A DNA stretch of 26,293 nt from an uncultured Eggerthellaceae bacterium. GTDB lineage: Bacteria; Actinomycetota; Coriobacteriia; Coriobacteriales; Eggerthellaceae. Under the pieces are notes generated by a model, which saw nothing but the letters and a program-made list of their open reading frames with translations, was not told the origin of the DNA and did no database searches. This document shows positions 1 to 7,716 of this stretch, one piece after another; positions within the stretch are counted from its first letter, which is position 1, and every line of letters starts with the position of its first letter. A program made the translations under genes and the position numbers. The DNA lies in NCBI GenBank assembly GCA_958454405.1, contig CAUEBO010000039.1:1-26293 (forward strand), read 5' to 3'.

Positions 1-168
1 TGTGCCGCGTCGCGCGTCGGGAATGGTGCGCGGCGCCGGGCGGGACGGCCCCCCGCCGATGTAAGGCGCAGGGGACCAAACGCGGGGTGCGGCCCGAGGC
101 GCGCACGTCGCGGATCGTCGGCAGGATTCTCCCCGTTCGCGAAGCTTTCTGCGGGGTTCGGCTGCTCT

Positions 169-966
169 TTAGGCCCCGACGATCCCCTGGGACGCCAGCA
201 GGCAAGCCAAAGCCGCAACCCAGAGCACGGCCACGGCGATGCGCACAGCGTTCGGCACCCGCAGGTTCTTGGCGGGGATCATGAGCATCGCGATGAGGCC
301 GCCCAGCGCGCCGCCCAGATGCCCGCTGATCGAGATGCTGGGAACCAGGAAGGTGTACACCACGTTGACGGCGATGATGCTGAGCATGCTCTTGCTGTAC
401 TGCGCGTACAGCCGGCGGTTGCCCTTGTGCAGCGCACCCAGCAGGGCCACGGCCACGAACAGGCCGAACACGCTCGTGGAAGCTCCTGCGCTCACGGTGG
501 GGCCGCCTCCCAGGAGCACGTCGGCGGCGTAGGACACGGCGTTGCCGGTGATCCCGCCGATGAAGTAGAGCGCGAGGAAGTTCCCTTTGCCCAGCACGCG
601 CTCGAGCACTTCGCCGACGCTGTAGAGCGCCACCATGTTGAACGCCAGGTGCATGAGATCGACGTGCAAGAACATCGGCGTGACGAAGCGGTACAGATCG
701 GCGGCGGACTGGATGGCGGGCGCGTACATCGCGCCCATGTCCACCAACACGAGCGTGGAGATGCTGAGGTTGAAGCCGCCGAAGCCCGAAAGCGCCGCCT
801 CGACGGCGAACACGGCCACGTTGATGGCGATGAGGATCAGCGTCACGATGCGGAAGCGGTTGCTCTGGAAGAACCCGGGCTTGCTCGAGGCGAGCATCTT
901 CTTCAGCTGCTCGTCGTCGATCACCTTTCGCGTCTCGTCTGTCGGGGCGTTCACCTTGTACGGCAC
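169..966 (-). CDS. Rhomboid family intramembrane serine protease
   Basis: Membrane serine protease that cleaves transmembrane substrates inside the bilayer; the substrate cannot be told. Counting from an upstream ATG at 981, the family landmarks are all present: HxxxxH...N (H106, H111, N115), the nucleophile motif GASTSVFG with S168 as the catalytic serine, and SGHLGGALGG with H221 as the second half of the Ser-His dyad. About six hydrophobic segments follow a soluble N-terminus of roughly 40 residues. I prefer a GTG start at 966 (265 residues) because AAGGAG lies five bases upstream of it, while the ATG at 981 has no convincing ribosome binding site. A possible -10 (TAGGAT, 1009-1014) lies upstream. 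It reads in the same direction as the epimerase gene, 108-123 bases after it, so it may be transcribed separately. Family certain; start moderately sure. Confidence 0.9.
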   Translation of the reverse strand: MPYKVNAPTDETRKVIDDEQLKKMLASSKPGFFQSNRFRIVTLILIAINVAVFAVEAALSGFGGFNLSISTLVLVDMGAMYAPAIQSAADLYRFVTPMFLHVDLMHLAFNMVALYSVGEVLERVLGKGNFLALYFIGGITGNAVSYAADVLLGGGPTVSAGASTSVFGLFVAVALLGALHKGNRRLYAQYSKSMLSIIAVNVVYTFLVPSISISGHLGGALGGLIAMLMIPAKNLRVPNAVRIAVAVLWVAALACLLASQGIVGA

Positions 967-1089
967 GGGGGCTCCTTGCATGGCTTGATCGGTCTGCGGA
1001 CGGTTAGCATCCTACCACGTCCCGTTCGAAAACCGCCGTGCGCGCCCCTCCTCCACCCATTCGCCAGGAGCCGCAAGGCGCCGCTCGTC

Positions 1090-2028
1090 CTACTCCGCGA
1101 GCACCGCATCCGCCCGGGTCATCTTGGGATCCGAAAGCCGCGGCCGCGCGAGCCGGAACCACGCGCAGGACGCCCGCATCCCTTCGCGCAAGGCCGTGCT
1201 CGGCGCCTCGAGGCCCCACCGCTTCGCCTTGCCAGCGTCCAGCAGGTACGTGCAGTCTCGGAAGGGAAAGAAGGATCGGGCTTCGAAGCTCCCCCGGCAG
1301 TCGACCTCCTTCAGGCGGACCTCCCCGCCCGCCGCCGCGGCGGCGGCCCGCACCAGCTCCTTCCAGCCCACGGCTTCAGGATAGGCGCAGTTGAACGCCT
1401 CGTAACCGCGTAAGGGGCAGGTGGCAAGGCTGACGAGCATGCGCACGAGATCGGCGATGAACACGAACTGCGCCGTCGTGCCGCCCCGCGGCACGGGAAC
1501 GGCTCGGCCGGCGGCGATGCGGTCGAAGAAGAAGGCTTCGCGGTACAGGTTGTTGCCCGGCCCGTACACGTAAGCGGGACGCACGACCGCGAGGTCGAAG
1601 CCTTCCTGGCGCTGCCGGCGCGCAAGCAGCTCCTCGGCCGCCAGCTTGTCCAAGCCGTACGCGCCCCAATGCTCGTTGCCGCCCGTGGGAGCGTCCTCGC
1701 CAACCGGCGCATCCGAAGGACGGTACACCGCTCCCGAGCTCACGAACACGTAACGGGTTCCCTCCACCGGGAGCAGCGCGTCCAGAACGCCCTGCGCGTC
1801 GGCGGCGTCGTATCCCGACACGTCCCATACCGCGTCGAACGTCCTCCCGCGCAGGCATCGCATGCTCGATGGATCCTTCCGATCCGCGACGATGTGCTCG
1901 GACAGCCCGCGATAATCGACCGGCCGCTGGCCGCGCGTGAGGATGGAGACCTCATGGCCGGCCGCGATCAGCTCCATGGCGAGCGCCCGGCTGACGAACT
2001 GCGTTCCACCCAGAACGAGCGCCTTCAT
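1090..2028 (-). CDS. NAD-dependent epimerase/dehydratase (SDR family)
   Basis: Extended short-chain dehydrogenase/reductase, 312 residues, expected to act on a nucleotide sugar or similar substrate in the cytoplasm. The N-terminus (MKALVLGGTQFVSRALA) is the Rossmann dinucleotide-binding turn; its last glycine is replaced by serine, as in some atypical members. The active site is visible as S98/S99 in VFVSSGAVY, Y124 and K128 in the YxxxK motif, followed by RPAYVYGPG (150-158), typical of the family. The overall pattern is closer to the atypical CSP41-like reductases than to GalE. The start at 2028 has GGAGGA six bases upstream. It begins 29 bases after the DUF4013-like gene stops, which suggests a shared transcript. 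The specific substrate is not identifiable. Confidence 0.85.
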   Translation of the reverse strand: MKALVLGGTQFVSRALAMELIAAGHEVSILTRGQRPVDYRGLSEHIVADRKDPSSMRCLRGRTFDAVWDVSGYDAADAQGVLDALLPVEGTRYVFVSSGAVYRPSDAPVGEDAPTGGNEHWGAYGLDKLAAEELLARRQRQEGFDLAVVRPAYVYGPGNNLYREAFFFDRIAAGRAVPVPRGGTTAQFVFIADLVRMLVSLATCPLRGYEAFNCAYPEAVGWKELVRAAAAAAGGEVRLKEVDCRGSFEARSFFPFRDCTYLLDAGKAKRWGLEAPSTALREGMRASCAWFRLARPRLSDPKMTRADAVLAE

Positions 2029-2057
2029 GCCGAGTCCTCCTTCGAACGGGGCCGCCC

Positions 2058-2906
2058 TCACTTCCCGTCGGCCGTCGCGTCGCCTTCCGCCAGCTCGAAC
2101 GGCATCGGATCGACCGATCCGCGCCAGCGGGGCACGTCGAACTGGCGCGTCCACAACCCGACTGCGCGAACGGACACCATGTTCACGAACGCGAGCACGA
2201 CGAGGCCGGCGAACATCCCCGCGAGCGTGCCCAGCGCCCCAAGCGCATCGAAGGACATCGAAAGGGCGGTTTTCGAAAGCGGGTCGATCAAGGCGGAAAC
2301 CGCCTCTTGGACCACCGTCGTCGCAACGACGATGACGGCGATGCCGACGAGGCCCTTCCGGACCATGGCGAGCACCCGACCGAACTGCAGCCCCGCCCCC
2401 AGGCTGCCGTATATGCTCATCCGCATCGTCGACACCAGCACAAACGGCGACAGCACGAGGGACACCGCGTAGTAGACCGCGAACAGCGCCGGATGGATAC
2501 CCATGCGCTGCTGGGCATACGCGTACAAGTCGAGTGCGATCGTCTGTTCCCCGGCAGTCGGAAAGAACGCCTGCGACGCCGCGACGAGCGCCACGTACAC
2601 GAACGACAGCAGGAGGCCGTAGACCAGGCTGATGAGGAAAGCGTACCAGCCGCGCCAGTACAGCTTGCCGTCCTCGTTGCCGAACAGGCGCGCAGGAAGC
2701 GGGCGCTTCTGGCCCCAAGCCGCTTCGCGGGCCCAGCCGAACAGATAGCCGTTCAAGACGATGGCCCCGAAGATGGGGACGAGCGAGAGCAGCCCGATCT
2801 GCAGCGTCTTCACGATCCAGCCGGAAGAGCGCACGACGTCGCCGAACGCCTCGACGACGATCCCCCACCCCGATGCGAGCTTGTCTTTCAACGTGATGCG
2901 TTCCAT
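2058..2906 (-). CDS. DUF4013-like multi-pass membrane protein
   Basis: A 282-residue integral membrane protein. It has an amphipathic N-terminus, a hydrophobic stretch near residues 30-55, paired helices near 85-115, then further segments near 145-175, 185-215 and 220-250, and a charged C-terminus. The run 'LVPIFGAIVLNGYLFGWAR' followed by a soluble loop resembles the DUF4013 family, whose function is unknown. No catalytic motif is seen. The reading frame is open further upstream, but the ATG at 2906 is favoured because a -10 element (TACAAT) ends exactly six bases before it, so the mRNA should start at the initiation codon (leaderless). It is the first gene of a probable unit with the epimerase gene 29 bases downstream. 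Confidence 0.75.
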   Translation of the reverse strand: MERITLKDKLASGWGIVVEAFGDVVRSSGWIVKTLQIGLLSLVPIFGAIVLNGYLFGWAREAAWGQKRPLPARLFGNEDGKLYWRGWYAFLISLVYGLLLSFVYVALVAASQAFFPTAGEQTIALDLYAYAQQRMGIHPALFAVYYAVSLVLSPFVLVSTMRMSIYGSLGAGLQFGRVLAMVRKGLVGIAVIVVATTVVQEAVSALIDPLSKTALSMSFDALGALGTLAGMFAGLVVLAFVNMVSVRAVGLWTRQFDVPRWRGSVDPMPFELAEGDATADGK

Positions 2907-2918
2907 AGCGCCATTGTA
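2907..2918 (-). promoter_or_regulatory. -10 element of a leaderless promoter (DUF4013-like gene)
   Basis: On the minus strand the sequence reads GGGTACAATGGCGCT then ATG. TACAAT is a good actinobacterial -10 hexamer and six bases separate it from the start codon, which places the expected transcription start on the A of ATG. No clear -35 hexamer is seen. Confidence 0.55.
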
Positions 2919-3065
2919 CCCTATGCGAGCGGACTTCGAGCGGGGCGGCGCGACGCCTTTCCGTCTCGAGTGCAGGCCGACCCGACAGGCCGGCCCCTTG
3001 TTCTCGGAGCAGAGGCAAGCAGTCACGCAGGCCCGATGACCCCGGCCCTCAAACCGCAGGTGGCA

Positions 3066-3198
3066 GAAAACACGGTCGAATGTGCAGTCGCCGAGCGCGA
3101 AACCGGGCACAAGAATTTCGCGACCAGGCGTTTTATGCGGTCAAGGCGCGCGAAGGGCGCGATTCGGCCTTCCAGACTGCACATTCGACCGCGTTTTC
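3066..3198. repeat. Long inverted repeat, 24-bp arms
   Basis: The left arm at 3066-3089 and the right arm at 3175-3198 are reverse complements at 23 of 24 positions; the core CGGTCGAATGTGCAGTC (3073-3089) is perfectly matched by 3175-3191. The arms enclose 85 bases, inside which CGCGAAA (3096-3102) pairs with TTTCGCG (3117-3123). The element lies between divergent genes, has no ORF of its own and no run of T after it. It could be a REP/BIME-like or MITE-like dispersed repeat, or a structured RNA; one copy cannot decide between these. Confidence 0.7.
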
Positions 3199-3372
3199 GG
3201 TCAGTTCTGATTCAGCGCGACGGCAGCCGGGTCGCTCAAGGGGCCGCGCGCGTCGGCGCGCGCCAACGGTGGTTTGGCGACGGAGCGGGCAGGGCCGGGA
3301 CGAAGGCGACGGGCTCAGCGGTTCACGGTTCGCAGCTCACAGGATTCCCACAGGGGCCGACGGTCTTTGTGG

Positions 3373-3378
3373 TAAGGT
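3373..3378 (+). promoter_or_regulatory. -10 element of a leaderless promoter (VanZ-like gene)
   Basis: TAAGGT ends at 3378 and the ATG starts at 3385, leaving six bases. That spacing predicts a transcript beginning at the start codon. There is only a weak AAGG as a possible ribosome binding site, which agrees with leaderless translation. No convincing -35 box is seen. Confidence 0.4.
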
Positions 3379-3384
3379 TTCCCC

Positions 3385-3870
3385 ATGACGAAATCTCCGG
3401 GACAGAGCAGCCGAGCAGGCCTGCAGCCGGCGACGGGCCCTCGGCTCGTCGGGACCGTCGCGCGATGGCTCGCCGTCGCGGCGTGGGCGTGCGCCATCGT
3501 GTTCATGTCGTCGAACACCGGATCGAACCTCAACGACGACCTCGGCTTCTTCTCTGAGCTGTACCGAAACCTGCATGCGGTGCAGGAAAGCCTGTTCGGG
3601 CCTGGCGTCGATCTGCTTTCCCCTGCAGCCCACTTCGGCGAGTACGCGCTGCTCGGCTTCCTGCTCGCCAACGCCCTTCGGCAGCACATGCCGCTCAAGC
3701 GCGCCTGCCTGGCCGCAATCGCCTGCGCCAGCCTGTTCGGCGCCTCCGACGAGTTCCATCAGTACTTCGTGCCCGAGCGCATGTGCGATCCCCTCGACTG
3801 GCTCGTCGACACCTGCGGCGCGTCGCTGGGCGCGCTGATAGCGCGCTTCGCCTTCTCGAAAGGAAGGTAG
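3385..3870 (+). CDS. VanZ-like family membrane protein
   Basis: A 161-residue membrane protein with the VanZ fold signature. A first hydrophobic helix lies around residues 25-42 and ends in FMSSNTG, followed by an extracytoplasmic loop. Then comes HFGEYALLGFLLAN (about 93-106), a third helix, and the diagnostic block FGASDEFHQYFVPERMCDPLDWLVDTCGA split between loop and last helix. VanZ confers low-level teicoplanin resistance in enterococci, and VanZ-like proteins are widespread in Gram-positive bacteria, probably acting in envelope homeostasis. No vanHAX ligase operon is nearby, so a resistance role should not be assumed. It ends in a short basic tail. Family assignment is secure, role is not. 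Confidence 0.88.
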   Translation: MTKSPGQSSRAGLQPATGPRLVGTVARWLAVAAWACAIVFMSSNTGSNLNDDLGFFSELYRNLHAVQESLFGPGVDLLSPAAHFGEYALLGFLLANALRQHMPLKRACLAAIACASLFGASDEFHQYFVPERMCDPLDWLVDTCGASLGALIARFAFSKGR

Positions 3871-4211
3871 GAGGCGCTTCCCGCCGGCACGGCGGCCGAT
3901 CGCCCTCAGAACTCTCGGCCGAAGCGGTCCTGCCGCATCCGCTCTAAGCAGGACCCCGCAGATTCCCCGCACCTGCCATCGCCTCCCACGTCCCCCTCCC
4001 GCGAAGACCCCGTGCCCCTGCCCTGACGCCACCGTTGCATCTGGACGACGCGAAGGCGACGCTGCGCGCGGTTGCCGCGACGGCCCTCCGCGCGGGAGGT
4101 ACGGTGTTCGCACCGTTCCCGCGAGCATGCGCCCGCCGCGCCCCACCCGGCCGCCCGGCCCTTGCGCGATCGCGGCAACGGCGGAGACCGACCTCGATCG
4201 AAGGAGAGCAT
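3871..4211. other. Non-coding gap with one strong hairpin
   Basis: A 341-base stretch between the VanZ-like gene and the next rightward gene. The frame of the downstream gene is open through much of it, but the predicted peptide is arginine/proline-rich low complexity with no ribosome binding site, so I treat it as untranslated. The only structure I see is the hairpin at 4091-4123. Confidence 0.5.
4091..4123 (+). promoter_or_regulatory. Hairpin in the leader of the ParB-motif membrane protein gene
   Basis: CGCGGGA pairs with TCCCGCG, and ACGGTG pairs with CACCGT across a TTCG loop, with a three-base bulge (GGT) on the left arm. It sits 88 bases upstream of the ATG at 4212. No T-run follows, so it is not a typical intrinsic terminator; it may be a leader structure or the end of the VanZ-like transcript. 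Confidence 0.4.
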
Positions 4212-4595
4212 ATGAGCGCGAAGGAAACCAGAGACGCCGGCAGCGCCCCGCGGTCCAGCGCGTTGGGACGGGGGCTGGACACCCTCATGGGCGACGACGG
4301 CAAGCGGTCCGAGGACGCGCCTCGGGACGAATCGGATCGGAAGCCGAATGCGGGGACCGGAGCTTCCCCGGAAGCGGCCGGCGCCGGCCGAGCCGATGCC
4401 GCCGCGAAAGACGGCCTTGGTCCCGAAGGCTCCGACGAGACGGCCATCTACGTGTACGAGCGATCGCCATGCATCGCGGCGCGCGCGGGCTGCCTGATCG
4501 CCGCCGGAGCGGCAGGAGCGATAGCGATCTCCGCGTTCGCCCTTCTGGGCGTGAAGGCCGTTCTCACCATGGAGCGCGGAAAGCGCCTCTTCTGA
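4212..4595 (+). CDS. Small membrane protein with a ParB-like N-terminal motif
   Basis: A 127-residue protein. Residues 17-30 (ALGRGLDTLMGDDG) closely match the conserved N-terminus of ParB/Spo0J (G-LGRGLDALLG type), the segment by which ParB contacts and stimulates the ATPase ParA. No ParB CTPase domain, helix-turn-helix or dimerisation domain follows. Instead there is a disordered, charged Ala/Gly/Asp-rich linker (30-80), then a hydrophobic helix at about 92-118 and a short basic C-terminus, so it should be a single-pass membrane protein with its N-terminus probably in the cytoplasm. The start at 4212 has AAGGAGA about six bases upstream. Function unknown; an interaction with a ParA/MinD-type ATPase is inference from the motif alone. 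It converges with the VanY-like gene. Confidence 0.7.
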   Translation: MSAKETRDAGSAPRSSALGRGLDTLMGDDGKRSEDAPRDESDRKPNAGTGASPEAAGAGRADAAAKDGLGPEGSDETAIYVYERSPCIAARAGCLIAAGAAGAIAISAFALLGVKAVLTMERGKRLF

Positions 4596-4598
4596 TCG

Positions 4599-4640
4599 GC
4601 GCCCCCGGGCGCGGCATGGCCGCCGACGGCGGTGCGGCCG
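4599..4640. terminator. GC-rich inverted repeats between convergent genes
   Basis: GCGCCC pairs with GGGCGC at 4599-4612, directly after the stop of the rightward gene, and further small GC arms (GGCCGC/GCGGCC) follow. They lie between two convergent stop codons, which suits a bidirectional terminator, but there is no T-tract on either strand. Confidence 0.3.
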
Positions 4641-4661
4641 CGCTAGGGAAGCGCCCCCGCG

Positions 4662-5468
4662 CTACGATCCGGACACGATGCCGCGGTACTCCTCCAAGCA
4701 CACGCCGAGCTCGTGCATCTCGCGCGCCGCGTCCCGGCCCACGTAGCGGTAATGCCAGGGCTCGTAGATGATGCCGGTGACGTCGCTCTTTTCCTGGGGA
4801 TAGCGCAGAACGAACCCGTACGTCCAGCTGTTCGCGATCAGCCACTGCTGCACCGGCATGTCCTCTTGGCTCGCATCTAGCAGCTGGTTGTGGGCGTCCA
4901 CGATGTCGACCGCCAGCCCGAGCTGGTGCTCGCTCGTGCCGGGAACCGCAACGGAGGTACCCGCCTTCGCCTGGGCCTCTTCCCCAGAAAGCCCCTGCGA
5001 TGCGAGCTTGCGGGCCTGCTCGTCGAAGAGCGCCTGCTGGCGCTCCTGCGTGCGGTACGACGAACAGACGAGGGGCTCCAACCCGGCCACCCGGCAGTCG
5101 TCGAGCATGCTCTGCAAGTCGGCATAGCACCGTTCGTCCACGGCTTGCCCGTTGTCCAGCTGGGCCAGCGTCACGTCGTAGCCCTCGGGAAGCTCGTTCC
5201 AGGGGTTGACCAGCACGAGGTTCCAGTCTTCGACGTGGGAAGGGCCCTCGTACGCCGCAGGCGCAGCTCCCTCGTCGGGTGCCTGCTGCTGCGGCGCCTG
5301 CTGCTGCGACTGGTCCGCAAGGGCGCTGTCCGCCACGCGCAGCCCGACGAACAGGCAGCCTATCACCAGAGCGTACGCCGCTGCCAGCTTCACCAACGCA
5401 AAGCGGCTGGATCGAACGGGCCTCATGAAGCGCCTCCGGGAACGCGGTCGTCGTGTTTTTCCATGCAT
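4662..5468 (-). CDS. D-alanyl-D-alanine carboxypeptidase, VanY-like (M15B)
   Basis: Membrane-anchored zinc peptidase predicted to trim the terminal D-Ala from peptidoglycan stem peptides outside the cell. With the start at 5468 (268 residues) a basic N-terminus is followed by a hydrophobic anchor (about 25-46), a Gln/Pro-rich spacer (54-66) and the M15 domain. The zinc site is visible as S179-E-H181-x-x-G-x-A-x-D188, and the catalytic E236-P-W-H239 follows. Two starts are possible: 5468, with GGGAGG seven bases upstream, and an internal ATG at 5426, also with a GGAGG. The gene lies 82 bases after the unknown anchored protein gene, in the same direction as the two-component genes, so it may belong to that regulon. 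Enzyme family is certain. Confidence 0.9.
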   Translation of the reverse strand: MHGKTRRPRSRRRFMRPVRSSRFALVKLAAAYALVIGCLFVGLRVADSALADQSQQQAPQQQAPDEGAAPAAYEGPSHVEDWNLVLVNPWNELPEGYDVTLAQLDNGQAVDERCYADLQSMLDDCRVAGLEPLVCSSYRTQERQQALFDEQARKLASQGLSGEEAQAKAGTSVAVPGTSEHQLGLAVDIVDAHNQLLDASQEDMPVQQWLIANSWTYGFVLRYPQEKSDVTGIIYEPWHYRYVGRDAAREMHELGVCLEEYRGIVSGS

Positions 5469-5550
5469 GGGCATGCCTCCCTATCGGTTTCAGATACCAG
5501 GATAGAAAGGCGCTCCTTCTTATCGGCAGCGCAGGAGCATCGAAACGACA

Positions 5551-6318
5551 TCATAGGTTGAAGTAGATCCTCTCGCCGTCCAGCATCAGGGGCAGCGCGC
5601 ACTCCTCGGTCAGGCCGTCGACGGACCTCGACAGGACCACCGTGTAGGATGCGAAGCGCTGGTACACGTTCGCTTCCGCCGCTTCGCCCTCGACGACAAC
5701 CCCGCCGTCGGAGGAGATGGCCGCATTGTCTTTTTCCGCCGCCTGGTCCAAATCGTACTCCAGCGAATCGATCGGGTACTGCGTCTGGCAGTACTCGAGC
5801 ACCGAGAACACCGCTTCATGGAACGGGCTGTCGGCTGCGTACAGCTCGGAGGGGCCCACCCAGCCGTCGAACGCCACCACGCGCCCGCTCTGGTCGTCTA
5901 TCCAGAGGACGGTCTGCGAATCGCCGTCGCCCCACGTGCAGCACCAGAAGATGCCGGAGGAGACGGGTGCGCCGGAGCTCGCGAACAGCATCGGCGTCGC
6001 GCTCAGCCCATCCGGGGCCGGCACCGTCAGCTCCAGCTGGACCGCCGCGCTCGCAGCGGCCTTCATGGCCTCCTCCGCCGTCATGCCCTCGCCCTCCGGA
6101 AGCTCCACTTGCGAGCGGTCGTGGGAGCGGAACAGCTCCAGCGTCTGGAAGAAGTCTTCCTCCTGGGAAAGGACCAGCGAGACGCTGGTGTCCTCCCACT
6201 GCTTGGTCTCGTGCTGCAGCTGCCGATCGACGAACGAAGAAGCGATCAGCGGGATGCTGGCGCCCACCGCGACGAGCAGGGCGACGAGCAGGACGGGGAC
6301 GATGCGGACGGCTTTCAT
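5551..6318 (-). CDS. Membrane-anchored protein of unknown family, coupled to a sensor kinase
   Basis: A 255-residue protein I do not recognise. Residues 6-28 form an uncleaved signal anchor or signal peptide; the rest is hydrophilic and acidic and should lie outside the membrane. Features include a coiled, charged region at about 30-65, the run GIFWCCTWGDGDSQTVLWIDDQ (roughly 130-151, split by two adjacent cysteines), which has the look of a small beta-sheet domain, and a C-terminus ending ERIYFNL. Its ATG overlaps the stop codon of the upstream histidine kinase gene as ATGA, so the two are translationally coupled. That pairing suggests a role in sensing, as an accessory to the kinase or as its main target. 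No enzyme motif is seen. Confidence 0.75.
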   Translation of the reverse strand: MKAVRIVPVLLVALLVAVGASIPLIASSFVDRQLQHETKQWEDTSVSLVLSQEEDFFQTLELFRSHDRSQVELPEGEGMTAEEAMKAAASAAVQLELTVPAPDGLSATPMLFASSGAPVSSGIFWCCTWGDGDSQTVLWIDDQSGRVVAFDGWVGPSELYAADSPFHEAVFSVLEYCQTQYPIDSLEYDLDQAAEKDNAAISSDGGVVVEGEAAEANVYQRFASYTVVLSRSVDGLTEECALPLMLDGERIYFNL

Positions 6319-7715
6319 GCTGCGCCTCCCCTCAGCTCGACGATGACGGTCGTGCCCTTGTCGACCTCGCTCTCGAACCGCAGGGTCCCCCGGTGGAGGT
6401 CGACGATCTCGCGGCACAGGGACAGCCCCAGGCCCACGCCGCCCTGCGCGCGGGCGCGCGATTTGTCCACGCGGTAGAAGGCCTCCTCCAGATGGTCGAG
6501 CGCTTCCGGGGGAATGCCGCGCCCGTCGTCGCTCACGGATATCCTGCAGCCGTCGGAGAGCATCTCGCAGCGGACGCGCACGTTCCCGCCACGCCCGTCC
6601 ATCGCCTTGCGGGCGTTGTCCCACAAGTTGACCAGCAAAGATTTGACCAAGTCGGGCTCGAGGAGGCACGCTCCTTCCTCGCATTCGCAGGACAAGGCGA
6701 TGCCCTGCTCCCGGTACAGCGGCTCCCAGCGCGCCGCAAGGCCCTGGATGAGGGCCGAGGGAGACGCGTGCGAGAACGAGACGTCCTCCTGCTTCAGCAC
6801 CAGCAGCTCCAGCAGCTTGCTCGACAGGTTCTCCAACCGCTTGCCCTCCGAGACGACGTAGTCGGCGGCCTGGGTCTGCTCCTCCGCGTTCAGCATCTGG
6901 CCCCGGATGAGGTCGGCGTAGCCGATGATGGAGGTCAGCGGCGTCTTGACCTCGTGCGCGAAGCTGCCCATGAACCGCTCCTGCCGCTCGGCGGCGTCCT
7001 CCAGCCTCGAGACGTTCTCTTCCAGCGATTCCGCCATGCCGTTGAAGTCGCGAGCCACCAGGCCCACCTCGTCCTCAGTCCTGATGCGCACGCGGGTGGA
7101 CAGCTGCCCAGCCGCAATGGAGCGGGAGGCCTCGGACAGGCGCACGAGCGGCGCGGTGAGCACGCGCGCCAGCGTGTACGAGAGCACGGCGCACAAAGCC
7201 GCCATGAGGAAGAACACCCACTGGTACGTCACCAGCTGCGCCTGGCGCGCCTCGAAGAGCGGCGAGACGTCGAACGCCATGTCCAGGTACAGCGTCTCCT
7301 CGCCCGCCTCAAGCGCCCCCGAAAGGGCGAGCAGATGCCCGCCGGCCTCCGTCGCGGCGTGCCGCATCTGGCACCTGCCGAGCGCCGGCAGCTCGTCGGG
7401 GCGGGCGAGGTCGGAGGCGTTGTGCTCGTACACGGTTTGGGAGGAGGTGTAGAGCCGCAGCGCGTTCCACGACCCCTCGTTCTGCTCGGACAGCTGCCTG
7501 AGCGTATCGGAGACGTCGGCGTAGTCGGTCTGCTCGGAAGCGCTGTTGACGATCTGGAGGGTGCCGAGCACCATCTGGTAGGCGCTGTAGGCGGAAGCCT
7601 CCTCGCGCTCCAGGGAGTCGTGGAACGACAGGGTGATGAGCAGCCCGCCCCCCACTCCGAACAGCACGGAGAGCAGCCCCAGCATGCACAGCGTTATCTT
7701 CAGCCGAAACGTCAC
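6315..7715 (-). CDS. Sensor histidine kinase with extracytoplasmic domain and HAMP
   Basis: A 466-residue membrane kinase that should phosphorylate the response regulator encoded just upstream. Order of parts: TM1 (about 9-31), an extracytoplasmic sensor region of about 130 residues, TM2 (about 165-187), HAMP (188-241), HisKA with the H-box SFAHEVKTPL (phosphorylated histidine H254), and a HATPase domain with the N-box NLWDNARKAM, G1 DDGRGIP and G2 GGVGLGLSLC. All catalytic motifs are intact. The start is a GTG at 7715, one base after the regulator's TGA, and the 3' end overlaps the next gene as ATGA, so three genes form a tight operon. The signal is unknown; the nearby VanY-like gene makes cell-wall stress a reasonable guess. 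Confidence 0.92.
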   Translation of the reverse strand: MTFRLKITLCMLGLLSVLFGVGGGLLITLSFHDSLEREEASAYSAYQMVLGTLQIVNSASEQTDYADVSDTLRQLSEQNEGSWNALRLYTSSQTVYEHNASDLARPDELPALGRCQMRHAATEAGGHLLALSGALEAGEETLYLDMAFDVSPLFEARQAQLVTYQWVFFLMAALCAVLSYTLARVLTAPLVRLSEASRSIAAGQLSTRVRIRTEDEVGLVARDFNGMAESLEENVSRLEDAAERQERFMGSFAHEVKTPLTSIIGYADLIRGQMLNAEEQTQAADYVVSEGKRLENLSSKLLELLVLKQEDVSFSHASPSALIQGLAARWEPLYREQGIALSCECEEGACLLEPDLVKSLLVNLWDNARKAMDGRGGNVRVRCEMLSDGCRISVSDDGRGIPPEALDHLEEAFYRVDKSRARAQGGVGLGLSLCREIVDLHRGTLRFESEVDKGTTVIVELRGGAA

Positions 7716-7716
7716 G

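Larger units (their letters stand above)
2907..3384. other. Divergent intergenic region with a long inverted repeat
   Basis: This 478-base gap separates the leftward DUF4013-like gene from the rightward VanZ-like gene. I see no convincing coding sequence in it. It holds both leaderless promoters at its edges and a 24-bp inverted repeat at 3066-3198, described separately. A GC-only hairpin (CGCGCG around a TCGG loop, about 3246-3261) lies to the right of the repeat. Confidence 0.6.

Noticed and set aside
1..64. The tail of a plus-strand gene ending at 62-64 (TAA)
   Set aside because: Only 20 codons are visible, with no recognisable residues; nothing else is seen in the first 168 bases.
4035..4211. 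An N-terminal extension of the ParB-motif membrane protein
   Set aside because: No ribosome binding site, Arg/Pro-rich peptide, and it would include the hairpin; the ATG at 4212 has AAGGAGA.
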